This document shows, piece by piece, positions 1 to 8,891 of a stretch of DNA of 64,000 bases. Position 1 is the stretch's first letter. Each line of letters opens with the position of its first letter. The DNA comes from Argonema galeatum A003/A1 (GTDB taxonomy: Bacteria > Cyanobacteriota > Cyanobacteriia > Cyanobacteriales > Aerosakkonemataceae): NCBI RefSeq assembly GCF_023333595.1, contig NZ_JAIQZM010000023.1, forward strand, positions 49,311-113,310. The letters are read 5' to 3'. The notes beneath the pieces were generated by a model. The model had not been told where the DNA came from. It searched no databases and was given only the letters and a program-made list of their open reading frames with translations. A program made the translations under genes and the position numbers.

Positions 1-1
1 C

Positions 2-1153
2 TTGTAGTTCGGCAGTCCGTTTGTCAACCTGTCTTTTTAAGTCGTCGTGAGCTTTTTGCAGTTCCTCCTCCGCCTTCACACGATAAGCAATCTGCTTCTG
101 CAATTGCTGGTTAGCGTTTCTTAATTCAATTGTGCGATCGTCTACCGCTTGCTGTAACGCCTCAATAACGCCGTACATTTCGGTTGGATCTAGCACTTGC
201 AGCAGGCTGGTTTGGGACACAACACCCAGCAATTCCCCCTGATGACCCACCACTACCAAGCGCCGCACGTGCCGCCGTTGCATCTCCTGGTGGGCGACCC
301 AAAGCGATTCATCAGGCCCCAGACAAAATAACGGCGTACTCATTACCTCTTGCGCCTGCAACTGCGATAAGTTCAGCTCTAGCGCCTGAAACTTCACCAC
401 ATCTCCCTCAGTGACAATCCCCACTGGTTTGAGGAAATGCTCTCGTCTGAGACTTTTGCCTGAATCGCTCAAGCTCAATATCGAGTCCTGAAGTGCTTTT
501 TCCTCAGTCCTCAGATCTTGTTCCTCCATCCTGGCGATTACCACACAGCTAACCCGATACTCTGCCATCAACTGCGCTAAATTCAGCACAGATGCAGTCA
601 TGGGCGCATGAATGACTTGAGCTGACATCACGTCTGCTACAGACCACAATCGAGTCAGGAGATTGGCGGGTTGCATCGATGCGCGAATGCTTCCCGGCGT
701 CAGCATCCCTACGATCTGACCTTCCGGGTCTAAAATTGGCAGGTGGCGAATGCGATGCTGACGAAAGATTGATAGCGCATTGAATATATCGTAAGAATCG
801 GATTGGGTGAGGGTAATCACTGGATGGCTCATTACATCGGCCACCTTCAGAGTTTTGAAGTCCATTCCGCCAGCAGTCAGCCTAACGATATCCCGTTCTG
901 TAAATATGCCGACTAACTCTGACCCTTCGATCGCCAAAACACAGCTGGCTCGTTTTAACCTCTCTTGGAAAGATTCGCTAGTTTCCTCGACTTCCAGCAA
1001 CGGATTTTCACCCCGCACTGGACAACTGCTTCTCACCTGCGCCATTAGATGCAGAACCTCTATTAGAGGAGTATCGGGAGCGACAGTCAGGGTGTGAGGG
1101 TTGATTGCATTTTTGAGGGCTAGCGAATAGAGAGGTAGGCCGTTTAGGTGCAT
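2..1153 (-). CDS. CBS-domain signalling protein, N-terminal part (runs off the window)
   Basis: Read on the minus strand from the ATG at 1153, 384 codons are open and run off the window edge, so the C-terminus is missing. Two pairs of CBS repeats are visible, about residues 13-155 and 175-322, with typical stretches such as GIFTERDIVRLT and VGIVTEGDVVKF. CBS pairs usually bind adenine nucleotides and act as energy or ligand sensors. From about residue 335 a heptad-rich coiled coil (DDRTIELRNANQQLQKQI) begins. In cyanobacterial proteins of this build the coiled coil normally leads into a PAS and/or histidine kinase or GGDEF module, so a sensor kinase is likely but the output domain is not visible. 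The insert around residues 208-240 inside the second pair is longer than usual. Confidence 0.85.
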   Translation of the reverse strand, partial: MHLNGLPLYSLALKNAINPHTLTVAPDTPLIEVLHLMAQVRSSCPVRGENPLLEVEETSESFQERLKRASCVLAIEGSELVGIFTERDIVRLTAGGMDFKTLKVADVMSHPVITLTQSDSYDIFNALSIFRQHRIRHLPILDPEGQIVGMLTPGSIRASMQPANLLTRLWSVADVMSAQVIHAPMTASVLNLAQLMAEYRVSCVVIARMEEQDLRTEEKALQDSILSLSDSGKSLRREHFLKPVGIVTEGDVVKFQALELNLSQLQAQEVMSTPLFCLGPDESLWVAHQEMQRRHVRRLVVVGHQGELLGVVSQTSLLQVLDPTEMYGVIEALQQAVDDRTIELRNANQQLQKQIAYRVKAEEELQKAHDDLKRQVDKRTAELQ

Positions 1154-1332
1154 AGCGATTAAATTGTGTGATGATTTCTACATCACAGCATTAATGCAGT
1201 CAATTGTATGTTGTTATACTGCACACGGCTATACACTGGGGAAAAGCATTGACCGGCTTCAATGTTTTACCTGTTTGAGCTAAGAGAGTTTTCATGCAGT
1301 TAATTCCAAATCGCGCTTCATCCCTGTGAAAA

Positions 1333-1767
1333 TCAGGTATCGAGTTGGGTGACGTCATCTCGATCTTCGGATCTGGGATGGATCAAAGTGTCTCTTGATT
1401 TATCAGGTTTCGGCTCGGCGGGGGATTGTTTGGGAGGAGTTGTTTTTTGCCCATCCTTGACGCTGGATGTTCCCAATAAAATTTGAATCTGAGGGCCAGA
1501 GCGAGCTAAACGAATCATGGCTCCATCTCGGATGGGAGCTTCATTGATGCGTTTACCCTCCACATAGGTACCATTGGCACCTAAATTAACAATTTCCCAG
1601 TTACAACCATGACGCCGCAGCTCTACGTGGTGCCGCGAAACTACGGCACTATAAAGGATGACGTCGTTATCAGTAGCTCGCCCAATCCGAATCGCCGATT
1701 CCAGATCGAAAGTCCAACTTTGAATCGGTATCGACTGAAGTGGATGTAGCAGGTTTAGGGTAATCAC
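1333..1767 (-). CDS. FHA domain protein (short)
   Basis: A 144-residue protein that is essentially one forkhead-associated domain, which binds phosphothreonine peptides. The landmarks are present: IRIGR (26-30), SRHH (44-47) and the NLGANGTYV turn (61-69). The last 45 residues are charged and low in complexity (PKQSPAEPKPDKSRDTLIH) and probably disordered. No membrane segment or second domain is seen. It sits 98 bp downstream of, and co-oriented with, another FHA protein (1866-2648), so the two may be co-transcribed and read out the same Ser/Thr kinase. No kinase gene of that type is adjacent. Confidence 0.85.
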   Translation of the reverse strand: MITLNLLHPLQSIPIQSWTFDLESAIRIGRATDNDVILYSAVVSRHHVELRRHGCNWEIVNLGANGTYVEGKRINEAPIRDGAMIRLARSGPQIQILLGTSSVKDGQKTTPPKQSPAEPKPDKSRDTLIHPRSEDRDDVTQLDT

Positions 1768-1865
1768 ATTGGCAGCGTCAATTGATTTTGGATGTAAGTA
1801 GGCCAGGATTTTGGCATTTTACTGCCCACAAGGGGAGTATTTACCAGCAATTTAAGTAAAATCGA

Positions 1866-2648
1866 CTAAGAAATCTGAAACAGGAATGTAACCAGGTCTC
1901 CTTTACCCAGGGCAATGCGATCGCCCGGACGCAATCGATGCCGGTTGCCCTTTGGCAGGGCTGTGTGGTTAATGTAAGTGCCGTTTGAACTCCCGATATC
2001 TTCAATATAATAGGCATCTCCCTCCACCCTAATATCGGCGTGTACGCGGGAAACCACCTCCGAATTGGGAAAACCCGAAACGTCTATATCCGGCGGAATC
2101 TGATCGTTGGGCTTGCCTATATGAATAATCGATAGATTTTGAGGCAGCTCGATTTCCGTCTTGGTTTGGAGGTGCAGAAGCTTTGCCGTCTGCTGCTGCA
2201 ATCGAGTTTGAGAGGCGACTCCTGCGGTTGGCGATGCTGGGGTGACACTGGGGCTTGGAGCCTGAGCAGATACGCTGTTGACGCTTGGCGGCGGCGGTGG
2301 AGACTCAGGGGCCTCCGGTTGGACGCTCGGATTTTCTGGAACAGACGCTTGAGAACTTTTGACCAAAGGTAATGGTTCAATCAAAGGCTCAGGTGGTATT
2401 AAGTCTGGCACAGATACTTGCTGTGTTGGTGCAACCGCCACAGTAGCTGGAGCAGCTGTTTGTTCTTCTCCTTTAACACCGCCAGCTTCTTGCAAGTTAA
2501 AGCCACACTGGCCGCAGAAGCTGGCGTCTGTCTGGACTGACGTGCCGCAGTTAGGGCAATTGGTTGTGGTCGGTAACGGTGTGTAACAGGCTTCGCACTG
2601 AACAGCTCCGTCGGGATTTTGGTGATTGCAGTTTGGGCAAACAATCAT
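1866..2648 (-). CDS. Zinc-ribbon plus FHA domain protein
   Basis: 260 residues. The N-terminus carries three CxxC-type zinc-ribbon knuckles (C4/C7, C18/C21, C31/C34, followed by C45/C48), the usual double-zinc-ribbon arrangement. A Pro/Ser/Ala-rich linker spans about residues 60-150. A C-terminal FHA domain (about 170-260) contains SRVHADI and IGSSNGTYI, the phosphothreonine-binding loops. Cyanobacterial proteins of this build are thought to be adaptors in Ser/Thr-kinase signalling. The gene is the upstream partner of the short FHA gene. The only C-terminal motif is the FHA fold, so an enzymatic role is unlikely. Confidence 0.85.
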   Translation of the reverse strand: MIVCPNCNHQNPDGAVQCEACYTPLPTTTNCPNCGTSVQTDASFCGQCGFNLQEAGGVKGEEQTAAPATVAVAPTQQVSVPDLIPPEPLIEPLPLVKSSQASVPENPSVQPEAPESPPPPPSVNSVSAQAPSPSVTPASPTAGVASQTRLQQQTAKLLHLQTKTEIELPQNLSIIHIGKPNDQIPPDIDVSGFPNSEVVSRVHADIRVEGDAYYIEDIGSSNGTYINHTALPKGNRHRLRPGDRIALGKGDLVTFLFQIS

Positions 2649-2717
2649 GAAGTTTTCTCTTGGGTCGAGATCGTCGTAAATGAGTTCTGTTGAGACGGGG
2701 GCGGTACCGATCGCATC

Positions 2718-3479
2718 TTAATAATTTTCTCTTGACTGTGAGGCCACCCCTTTGAGATTTCCAAGGGCCGACTCATCTAGTAGCCACCAAAGTTCTCCTT
2801 GGGGCCTAATGAGCCGAGATGGGTAGGTCATGTCATCAGCTACAGGAGCGAAAACCTGAGCCAACGCAGATTGTTTATTGGCACCTAGAGCAATGAATAT
2901 GACACAGCGGGCTTGGTTAATCAGGGGTACGGTAAGGGTAAGGCGGGGCTGACCATATGAGTTACCGACTGCGACCTTTCGATCGCGAACTTGCAACGCT
3001 TCTGTATGTGGAAACAGTGAAGCTGTATGTCCATCATCACCCATTCCCAGCAAAACAATATCAAAAACTGGAAATTCTCCTGCCCCAGTCTTAAAAAACT
3101 CTTCCAGTTCGGCTTCGTACTTCTGGGCGTCAAGCGCGGGATCGGCTGCATCGGTAGGCATTGGATGGATATTGCCAGATGGAATATCAACTTTATCCAA
3201 CCAAGCTCGACGAGCCATCCCTTGATTGCTGTCTGGATGCGACTGGGGCACGTAACGTTCATCACCCCAAAATACGTGGATTTTTTCCCAAGGCAGGTTT
3301 TCTTTTGCGATCGCTTCATACAGTGCTTTGGGTGTGCTACCGCCAGCGAGGACGATCGTACACTGACCCCGATCTCCTATAGCTGTATTAATTTTGTCTA
3401 GGACAAGTTGGAGCGATCGCGCGATCGAGGCCGCACCAGAGGGTAGCACTTCAACCTTTCTGCCCATTACTTGCTGCAC
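2718..3479 (-). CDS. pgl: 6-phosphogluconolactonase
   Basis: Hydrolyses 6-phosphoglucono-delta-lactone to 6-phosphogluconate in the oxidative pentose phosphate pathway (cytosol), the main dark source of NADPH in cyanobacteria. Family motifs are all present: VLAGGSTPKALYE (43-55), VFWGDERYVP (69-78) and LGMGDDGHTASLFP near residue 150. The length of 253 residues matches the DevB/Pgl family. The start used is the first Met; Met5 (MGRKVEVLPS) is an equally plausible start, three residues before the first beta strand. It is monocistronic in appearance. The upstream 258 bp contain only a C/G-rich hairpin. Confidence 0.93.
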   Translation of the reverse strand: MQQVMGRKVEVLPSGAASIARSLQLVLDKINTAIGDRGQCTIVLAGGSTPKALYEAIAKENLPWEKIHVFWGDERYVPQSHPDSNQGMARRAWLDKVDIPSGNIHPMPTDAADPALDAQKYEAELEEFFKTGAGEFPVFDIVLLGMGDDGHTASLFPHTEALQVRDRKVAVGNSYGQPRLTLTVPLINQARCVIFIALGANKQSALAQVFAPVADDMTYPSRLIRPQGELWWLLDESALGNLKGVASQSRENY

Positions 3480-3540
3480 CTAATAACTTTCCTAGTTTCA
3501 CAGTAAAGCATATATCGGTTGAGAAACAGTCAGGGTTGAC

Positions 3541-3564
3541 TCCCCCCTGCTTGGGCCGGGGGGA
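3541..3564. repeat. C/G-rich hairpin in the pgl upstream gap
   Basis: TCCCCCC at 3541-3547 pairs with GGGGGGA at 3558-3564, leaving a 10-nt loop. It resembles the dispersed C/G-rich palindromes found elsewhere in this window and lies between divergently transcribed genes. Nothing else recognisable is in the 258-bp gap. Confidence 0.5.
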
Positions 3565-3737
3565 TTCCAATACGAAGCGAGGGGGCTTTCAACTTTGACT
3601 TGGTAATCCAGCGCACGATCGAGGTAGATACCTTACTAGATTCGTGCATAAAATATCCTGAATAGTCAGCTGATAGTTTAAATTAAAGATTTAAGCAAAA
3701 CTTCAGGATCGGCTATAAAGCAATTTGGCAAACCAAA

Positions 3738-4619
3738 ATGGTAGATCCGACAGATGAAATCGCAAGACAAGCTCGCCAAGGGAGCGTTGCGGCGATTATT
3801 CAATTACTGAACGAACAGCTGGCTTCTAGCGGCGTCAGAACCAGAGCAATACGCGAAAATGGCGTATTGCAAATGCTGTGCGAAGCTGAAAGCGTCGAGC
3901 AGATCGAGCAAACAACCTTGGTGCCGCGAATTCGGGAGATTCTAGAGACAATTAGGCCAAGCAATATTCGTCGGGTCAAAATTAACTGTCGAATAGTTCG
4001 AGAACAGCAGTCGCTGTGGCTGGAGGAAATTAGTCGCGACCCAGAAAATCACCGGCTTTGGTTTGAAGAAATTACCTTGACTAGGCGCAATCCCTTCAAG
4101 CGTCTGGCAACAGACTTGAGGGAGCGTAACAGTAAAACCGTAAAGCCATCTCAACTCAAACCATCTTCTCCGTTTGCGCGCGATCGAAGGCAATTGCGGC
4201 GGGGTATGCTGGGCGGAGTTCTCCTGAGCGGGGCTCTATTGTTCGCTGGCTGGGCTGCATATAAAGCGTTAGCTCCAAAACAGGGTGACCAGACGCAAGC
4301 AACAAAGCCAGAGTCTTCAGCAAACTTATCCCCAAACCAGCAGACCGTCAGTGTCGGTAACCAGACAAATAGCCCCAATGTCTCAGGAGACCCCTTTGCC
4401 GCCGCTGTGCGACTAGCTGAACAAGCTTCTGTAGATGGTAAAAAAGCGCAAACTAGGGCACAGTGGTTAGAAATAGCTAATCGTTGGCAACAGGCTTCCG
4501 ATCTGATGGGCCAATTGCCAGAAACCGATCGCCGCTACCAGACAGCACTGAACCGGAAGTCAGTTTATCGCAAAAATAGCGAGTCAGCGCTGCGGCAACT
4601 GCAAAAAAGGCGCTCCTAG
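3738..4619 (+). CDS. Single-pass membrane protein, conserved in cyanobacteria, function unknown
   Basis: 293 residues in three parts. An N-terminal domain (about 1-130) is predicted soluble and rich in Arg and Glu (DEIARQARQGSVAAIIQLL, with RRVKINCRIVREQQ further on). A basic linker follows, then one hydrophobic segment (about 158-178, GGVLLSGALLFAGWAAYKAL). The last part is a Gln/Asn/Ser-rich stretch ending in a basic helical tail (QTALNRKSVYRKNSESALRQL). Orientation and partners are unknown. I recognise the general type from cyanobacteria but no named family, and assign no function. Confidence 0.75.
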   Translation: MVDPTDEIARQARQGSVAAIIQLLNEQLASSGVRTRAIRENGVLQMLCEAESVEQIEQTTLVPRIREILETIRPSNIRRVKINCRIVREQQSLWLEEISRDPENHRLWFEEITLTRRNPFKRLATDLRERNSKTVKPSQLKPSSPFARDRRQLRRGMLGGVLLSGALLFAGWAAYKALAPKQGDQTQATKPESSANLSPNQQTVSVGNQTNSPNVSGDPFAAAVRLAEQASVDGKKAQTRAQWLEIANRWQQASDLMGQLPETDRRYQTALNRKSVYRKNSESALRQLQKRRS

Positions 4620-4846
4620 TAACCCCATGAGGTGAGGAACCCTCAGTATTTACGTTAAGAAGATTGTAGAAAGATCACGGATGCCACCCAGTCTTAGATA
4701 AGGATAAGCTAGTCCCATCTCTAATTAGATTGATGGCTGCCGATCGAGCTAAAGCGTTAAGCCAGCTAGATTTTGGGTAACCATATTCCTAAAAATCAAA
4801 GGCGAACTGCATCATCAATCTATTTAACTGGCAACCAGAACCCTGG

Positions 4847-6388
4847 TTGACAGCAGAGTCGTACAGGCAGGCCATCATGCGCTCACTAGCCCAATGTTGG
4901 AACCCATCAGAACAAGAAAGACTCCAAGCCGTGTCAAACTCAATAGCAATGGCAATCTCACAAGTGCAACTTCAGAGACAAGTACTCGCTTTATCTGGGC
5001 ACCAAGCTCTGCTTAACCAGTTGACAATGGCTATCCGTAGCTGTACGGAACTAGACCAGATTCTCAAGCTGGCCATAGATGGCACGGCGCGAACCCTAAT
5101 GGTCGATCGCGGCCTGATCCTGCTGTTGAAATACACAGACTCCATCCTAAAAAGGGATTCCCAAAAGCGCATTCCCAAAGCAACAGAAGTAACTGTTGTT
5201 TGCGAATGGCCCACAGCCTCCCCATCAGACGGGAATCAAAATGCTGCGACTCAGTTAAACCAGTCGTTTTGTTTGTCGAAATGCGGTTTGTGCCAGGATG
5301 CTTTCACAAATGCTCCCCGCCTGATTGCGATCGCCGACAAACACAGCGTACCTAGCGGCGATACGATCGCTGAGATCGCCTCAATTTTTGATTTCAACGC
5401 CATGCCTGCCCTCCTGCTGGTGCCCCTGGAAAGCCAAGATACCGTACTTGGGTTCTTAGCACTACAGCAACGTCAGCCTCGTCCCTGGCTGAATGAGGAA
5501 TTGGGACTGGTAGAATTGGTGAGCGCCCAAATAAGTACGGCCATTCTCCAATTCCAGACATTGCGGCAAACTTCCGCTTTGGTAGAAGAGCGCACGTATC
5601 AGCTACAGTCCATTCTGAAAGTACAGGCTAAGTTGTACGAAAAAACTCGCCAACAAGTTGAGCAACTGCGCCAGTTAAATCAGCTCAAGGATGAATTCAT
5701 AGACACGATGAGCGACCAGCTGCGAAACCCCTTGGCTAGCATGAGAATGGCGATCCGGATGTTACGTCAACCGGGACTGTCGCCAGAACGTCAAGCTAAG
5801 TATCTGGAAATATTGGATGGGCAGTGTACTCAGGAAATCAATTTGATCGATGATATACTCGCTCTCCAACAGCTGGAGTCCAACAAATCTCCCCTACATC
5901 TCCAAAAAATAGACCTTAAGCAGATTATTGATGATTTGGCGGCGTCGTTTGAGAAAAAATGGGGGGCTAAGGGATTAACCCTGACAGTGGATTTACCTAA
6001 GCGGCCTTTGATGCTGCAAACCGACCTTGAGAGTGTTGACCGCATCTTCCAAGAACTCTTGACTAATGCTGGCAAGTATTCCGATCCGGATACTGCTGTC
6101 CATTTGTGCGCCATTCACGAAGTCGATCCAGAAAACCCTCAAATTGTTTTAACCCTTTCTAATACTGGCCCTGGCATTTCACTGGCAGACCAAAAGCATA
6201 TTTTTGAGAAGTTTCATCGCGGTCAGGGTGTTAGCAAACAAGTAATTCAGGGCACTGGTTTGGGACTGGCTCTGGTAAAGTGCTTGGTACAGCACCTCAA
6301 TGGCACTATAACTGTTTCCAGTTACCCGATTCAGGGTCAGTCGTGGTCAACTTGCTTTACCGTGACCTTGCCTCAAATGCAAGGATAA
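4847..6388 (+). CDS. GAF-domain histidine kinase-like protein, phospho-His replaced
   Basis: About 513 residues from a TTG start at 4847. The frame is open back to a stop at 4790, but no ATG or GTG is available. The N-terminus (RLQAVSNSIAMAISQVQLQ) looks like the last helix of a GAF domain, so an upstream GAF part may have been lost. A complete GAF domain follows (about 55-235), then a coiled coil (240-280), a DHp-like region and a HATPase_c domain (N box ELLTNAGKY near 404-411, GTGLGLALVK at 469-478). In the H box the expected SHELRTP reads SDQLRNP, so Asp290 stands where the phospho-acceptor His should be. The G1 box reads SNTGPGI instead of DTGxGI. It may be a degenerate or regulatory pseudokinase. 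Confidence 0.8.
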   Translation: MTAESYRQAIMRSLAQCWNPSEQERLQAVSNSIAMAISQVQLQRQVLALSGHQALLNQLTMAIRSCTELDQILKLAIDGTARTLMVDRGLILLLKYTDSILKRDSQKRIPKATEVTVVCEWPTASPSDGNQNAATQLNQSFCLSKCGLCQDAFTNAPRLIAIADKHSVPSGDTIAEIASIFDFNAMPALLLVPLESQDTVLGFLALQQRQPRPWLNEELGLVELVSAQISTAILQFQTLRQTSALVEERTYQLQSILKVQAKLYEKTRQQVEQLRQLNQLKDEFIDTMSDQLRNPLASMRMAIRMLRQPGLSPERQAKYLEILDGQCTQEINLIDDILALQQLESNKSPLHLQKIDLKQIIDDLAASFEKKWGAKGLTLTVDLPKRPLMLQTDLESVDRIFQELLTNAGKYSDPDTAVHLCAIHEVDPENPQIVLTLSNTGPGISLADQKHIFEKFHRGQGVSKQVIQGTGLGLALVKCLVQHLNGTITVSSYPIQGQSWSTCFTVTLPQMQG

Positions 6389-6422
6389 TTAGGGACTAGG
6401 GGCTAGGTAAAGACAAATTGGA

Positions 6423-8129
6423 ATGGTGGCGGTGCATAAAGTAAAAAATCATATTATGTCCATAAATGTTGCGCCTGGGCCACTACGTTGGCAACGGCCT
6501 AAATATTCCCCGCTGGCACGTCAGATAGACGTTTTTGCCGCGTCTGGAAAATTCATGTTCTATTTGTGGTGGGATGGCATCTTTGCTAATAACTCATCAT
6601 TAGAGAGAAAGCGTCGGGCTCAGTGGTTAGTTCGTACTCTGCTCAATTTAGGGCCGACTTTTATTAAAATTGGACAGGCTTTGTCTACTCGTGCGGATTT
6701 GCTACCCCCAGAGTATGTGGATGCTTTGGCGCAGTTACAAGATAATGTCCCGGCATTTAGTGCTGATGTTGCTCTAGCTCTAGTACAATCTGAACTGGGC
6801 AAGCCTATTTATACTTTATTTCGGGATTTCAACCATATTCCCATTGCTGCTGCCAGTTTGGGACAGGTACACAAAGCACGTCTCCACACTGGGGAAGAAG
6901 TTGTTGTCAAAGTGCAGCGTCCCGGATTGCAAAAGTTATTTGATGTGGATGTGAAGGCTGTCTACAAAATCATGCGTTTTTGTCAGCACTATTTTCCTTG
7001 GACAAGAAAGTACGATCTAGAGCCAATCTATCATGAATTTTTTACGATTTTATATCAAGAGATTGATTACATACAAGAAGGTAAAAATGCCGAACGTTTT
7101 CGCTATAACTTTATGGATTATCCCGGCATTATTGTACCTAGAGTTTATTGGGATTATACCACTACGAAAGTTTTGACAGTGGAATATGTTCCGGGTATTA
7201 AGGTTGACGATCTCCAAACAATAGTCGCCTGCGGCTTAGATCCTAAAAAAATTAACCAAATCGGTATTTCTTGTTACCTAAAGCAATTGTTAGTGGATGG
7301 TTTTTTTCAAGCCGATCCCCATCCGGGAAATCTGGCGGTGAATCCAGCAGACGGCAGTCTGATTTTTTATGACTTTGGCATGATGGCAGAGGTGAAGTCT
7401 CTTGCCAAAGATCAGATGGTTCGCAACTTTTTTGCCGTCTTAAGAAAGGATACGGATGAGGTACTCGATACTTTAATTAAAATGGGTTTAATTGAGCCGG
7501 TGCAGGATATGACTCCGGTGCGACGGCTGATCTCTTTTCTGTTAGAAAAGTTTACCGAAAAGCCAATAGATTTCAAAGCTTTTAGTGAAATCAAGAATGA
7601 ATTGTATCTGATGTTTGAGCAGCAACCTTTTCGTTTGCCAGCACAGATGACATTCATTTTGAAATCTTTGACGACTCTGGACGGTATTGCTAGAGGGCTA
7701 GATCCTGAATACAATTTAATGGTGGCGGCTCAGCCTTTTGTGAATAGTATAGCTGTCTCTAAAGGGCGAGTAAATACGGTTGTAGAACTGGCAAGACAGA
7801 CAAGGGATTTGATCAAATATAAGTTGAATCAGCCTAGTAAAACCGAAGTTTTAATTCGGCGCTTAGAAAGGCGTATTGAAGAAGGTGAACTGCAAGTGAG
7901 TGTGCGATCGATCTCTAGCGATCGCATCATCAAACGCATCAATATAGCCATTAAAAGCCTCATTTATGCCTGTTTGACTGGTTTTACCTTGCTAGCTGGG
8001 GCGGTTTTGCTGGTCGGGGGATATCAAGGTGGTGCGATCGCCGCTTTTATGCTCTCAGGGCTAGGGTTCTTGGTTTTGCTGCGTTCTTTGATTGATTTAG
8101 GTATTAAGGAAAAACTTGACAAACTATAG
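6423..8129 (+). CDS. ABC1/UbiB-family atypical kinase, membrane-anchored
   Basis: 568 residues. It shows the ABC1K family signature: the N-terminal KxGQ motif (FIKIGQALSTRADLLP), an Ala-rich loop (AAASLGQVHKARL), the VKVQRPG lysine region, and DPHPGNLAVN followed by YDFGMMAEV (catalytic-loop Asp and metal-binding DFG equivalent). The C-terminus has two hydrophobic helices (about 515-560), consistent with thylakoid or envelope anchoring. Plant and cyanobacterial relatives act in prenylquinone/tocopherol metabolism and photoprotection. The substrate of this one is unknown. An alternative start at Met12 (6456) is possible. The gene lies 34 bp after the GAF kinase-like gene and is co-oriented. 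Confidence 0.9.
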   Translation: MVAVHKVKNHIMSINVAPGPLRWQRPKYSPLARQIDVFAASGKFMFYLWWDGIFANNSSLERKRRAQWLVRTLLNLGPTFIKIGQALSTRADLLPPEYVDALAQLQDNVPAFSADVALALVQSELGKPIYTLFRDFNHIPIAAASLGQVHKARLHTGEEVVVKVQRPGLQKLFDVDVKAVYKIMRFCQHYFPWTRKYDLEPIYHEFFTILYQEIDYIQEGKNAERFRYNFMDYPGIIVPRVYWDYTTTKVLTVEYVPGIKVDDLQTIVACGLDPKKINQIGISCYLKQLLVDGFFQADPHPGNLAVNPADGSLIFYDFGMMAEVKSLAKDQMVRNFFAVLRKDTDEVLDTLIKMGLIEPVQDMTPVRRLISFLLEKFTEKPIDFKAFSEIKNELYLMFEQQPFRLPAQMTFILKSLTTLDGIARGLDPEYNLMVAAQPFVNSIAVSKGRVNTVVELARQTRDLIKYKLNQPSKTEVLIRRLERRIEEGELQVSVRSISSDRIIKRINIAIKSLIYACLTGFTLLAGAVLLVGGYQGGAIAAFMLSGLGFLVLLRSLIDLGIKEKLDKL

Positions 8130-8164
8130 CTAGGGGCTAGGGGTTAGGGGCTAGGGGCTAGGGG
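8128..8164 (+). repeat. Heptamer short tandem repeat (GGGGCTA)
   Basis: About five imperfect copies of the 7-mer GGGGCTA directly after the ABC1-kinase stop codon. Such heptameric arrays (STRR) are characteristic of filamentous cyanobacterial genomes. Confidence 0.8.
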
Positions 8165-8259
8165 AAGAAGGGTCTAGAATCAAGGGTTTGGTGGAATTGA
8201 GGATGTCCTAACTGACTCATACCAAATCCGCAACGATTACCCCCTTTATATCTATAGGC

Positions 8260-8289
8260 TGTAGAGACGTTTCATGAAACGTCTCTACA
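8260..8289. repeat. Perfect 30-bp palindrome
   Basis: Two 15-bp arms: the first is TGTAGAGACGTTTCA and its exact reverse complement follows with no loop. A close relative with AAG in place of ACG lies inside the coding sequence of the TIR-ATPase gene at 19455-19488, so this is a dispersed repeat and not simply a terminator. Confidence 0.85.
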
Positions 8290-8341
8290 ATGTTTAGGCC
8301 AAAAATTCTCATGGGGTAACAAACCCGGATTTGGTATCATC

Positions 8342-8488
8342 GGTTGCTATAGCTGAAAGATATAGCAACCGCCAAGGCGACTCTTGACAGTAGGGGCTCC
8401 GCTGAGTGCGTGCCGGAGGCATTAGCATTCGGGTAGTAAATATAAGGTTTTAACCAATAAATTATATGCCCGAATGCTTCGCCCCTAC
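8342..8488. repeat. Dispersed repeat cluster in the 8.13-8.58 kb gap
   Basis: Within the 450-bp gene-free stretch, GGTTGCTATA (8342-8351) pairs with TATAGCAACC (8361-8370), and the first arm recurs at about 8517. From 8390 to 8488 a second element is bounded by GTAGGGGC and GCCCCTAC and contains GTGCCGGAGGCATTAGCATT (8410-8429). The inner block recurs in inverted orientation at 25458-25482. No open frame or promoter is evident. Confidence 0.75.
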
Positions 8489-8578
8489 CCCAGATTTATG
8501 GCTTAACCGACTCATCGGTTGCTATAAGTACTCAAAAAAGTAGGGTGAGGATTGCCCACCCTACTCTTTTCTTTGAAG

Positions 8579-8651
8579 TACCCCCAGGGGAATTCGAATC
8601 CCCGTCGCCTCCGTGAAAGGGAGGTGTCCTAGGCCTCTAGACGATGGGGGC
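8579..8651 (-). tRNA. trnE: tRNA-Glu (UUC)
   Basis: The reverse complement folds into a 73-nt cloverleaf. The 5' acceptor strand is GCCCCCA and the 3' strand is TGGGGGT, with the G1-U72 pair typical of cyanobacterial and plastid tRNA-Glu. The D arm begins TCGTCTAGAGG, the anticodon loop is CTTTCAC (anticodon TTC), and the T arm contains GGATTCGAATTCC. The discriminator base is A; CCA is not encoded. In cyanobacteria this tRNA also feeds tetrapyrrole synthesis through glutamyl-tRNA reductase. Confidence 0.97.
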
Positions 8652-8891
8652 GTGTAATTCGCCGTTGCGCGTCGTTAGCACCTTTATTAAAGTAACGCAT
8701 ATTTCTGAATCTGTCAATACCCCAATCTAAAAAATTTGGAACCCGGAAACGGGGGCTTGGGGTAGGAGGATTTTGGTGAATTCCAGCTTACGCCTTCCTA
8801 AGCTTCTCCCACTCTCCCCCTCTCCCACCCTCCCACTCGATTTCACGATGGTTGAGGTAATTCGCCAACAGTAGACCTTTTTGGTTTTCGG

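Noticed and set aside
184..1097. Open frames on the plus strand across the first kilobase
   Set aside because: They are antisense to a clear CBS-domain coding sequence on the minus strand that runs off the window.
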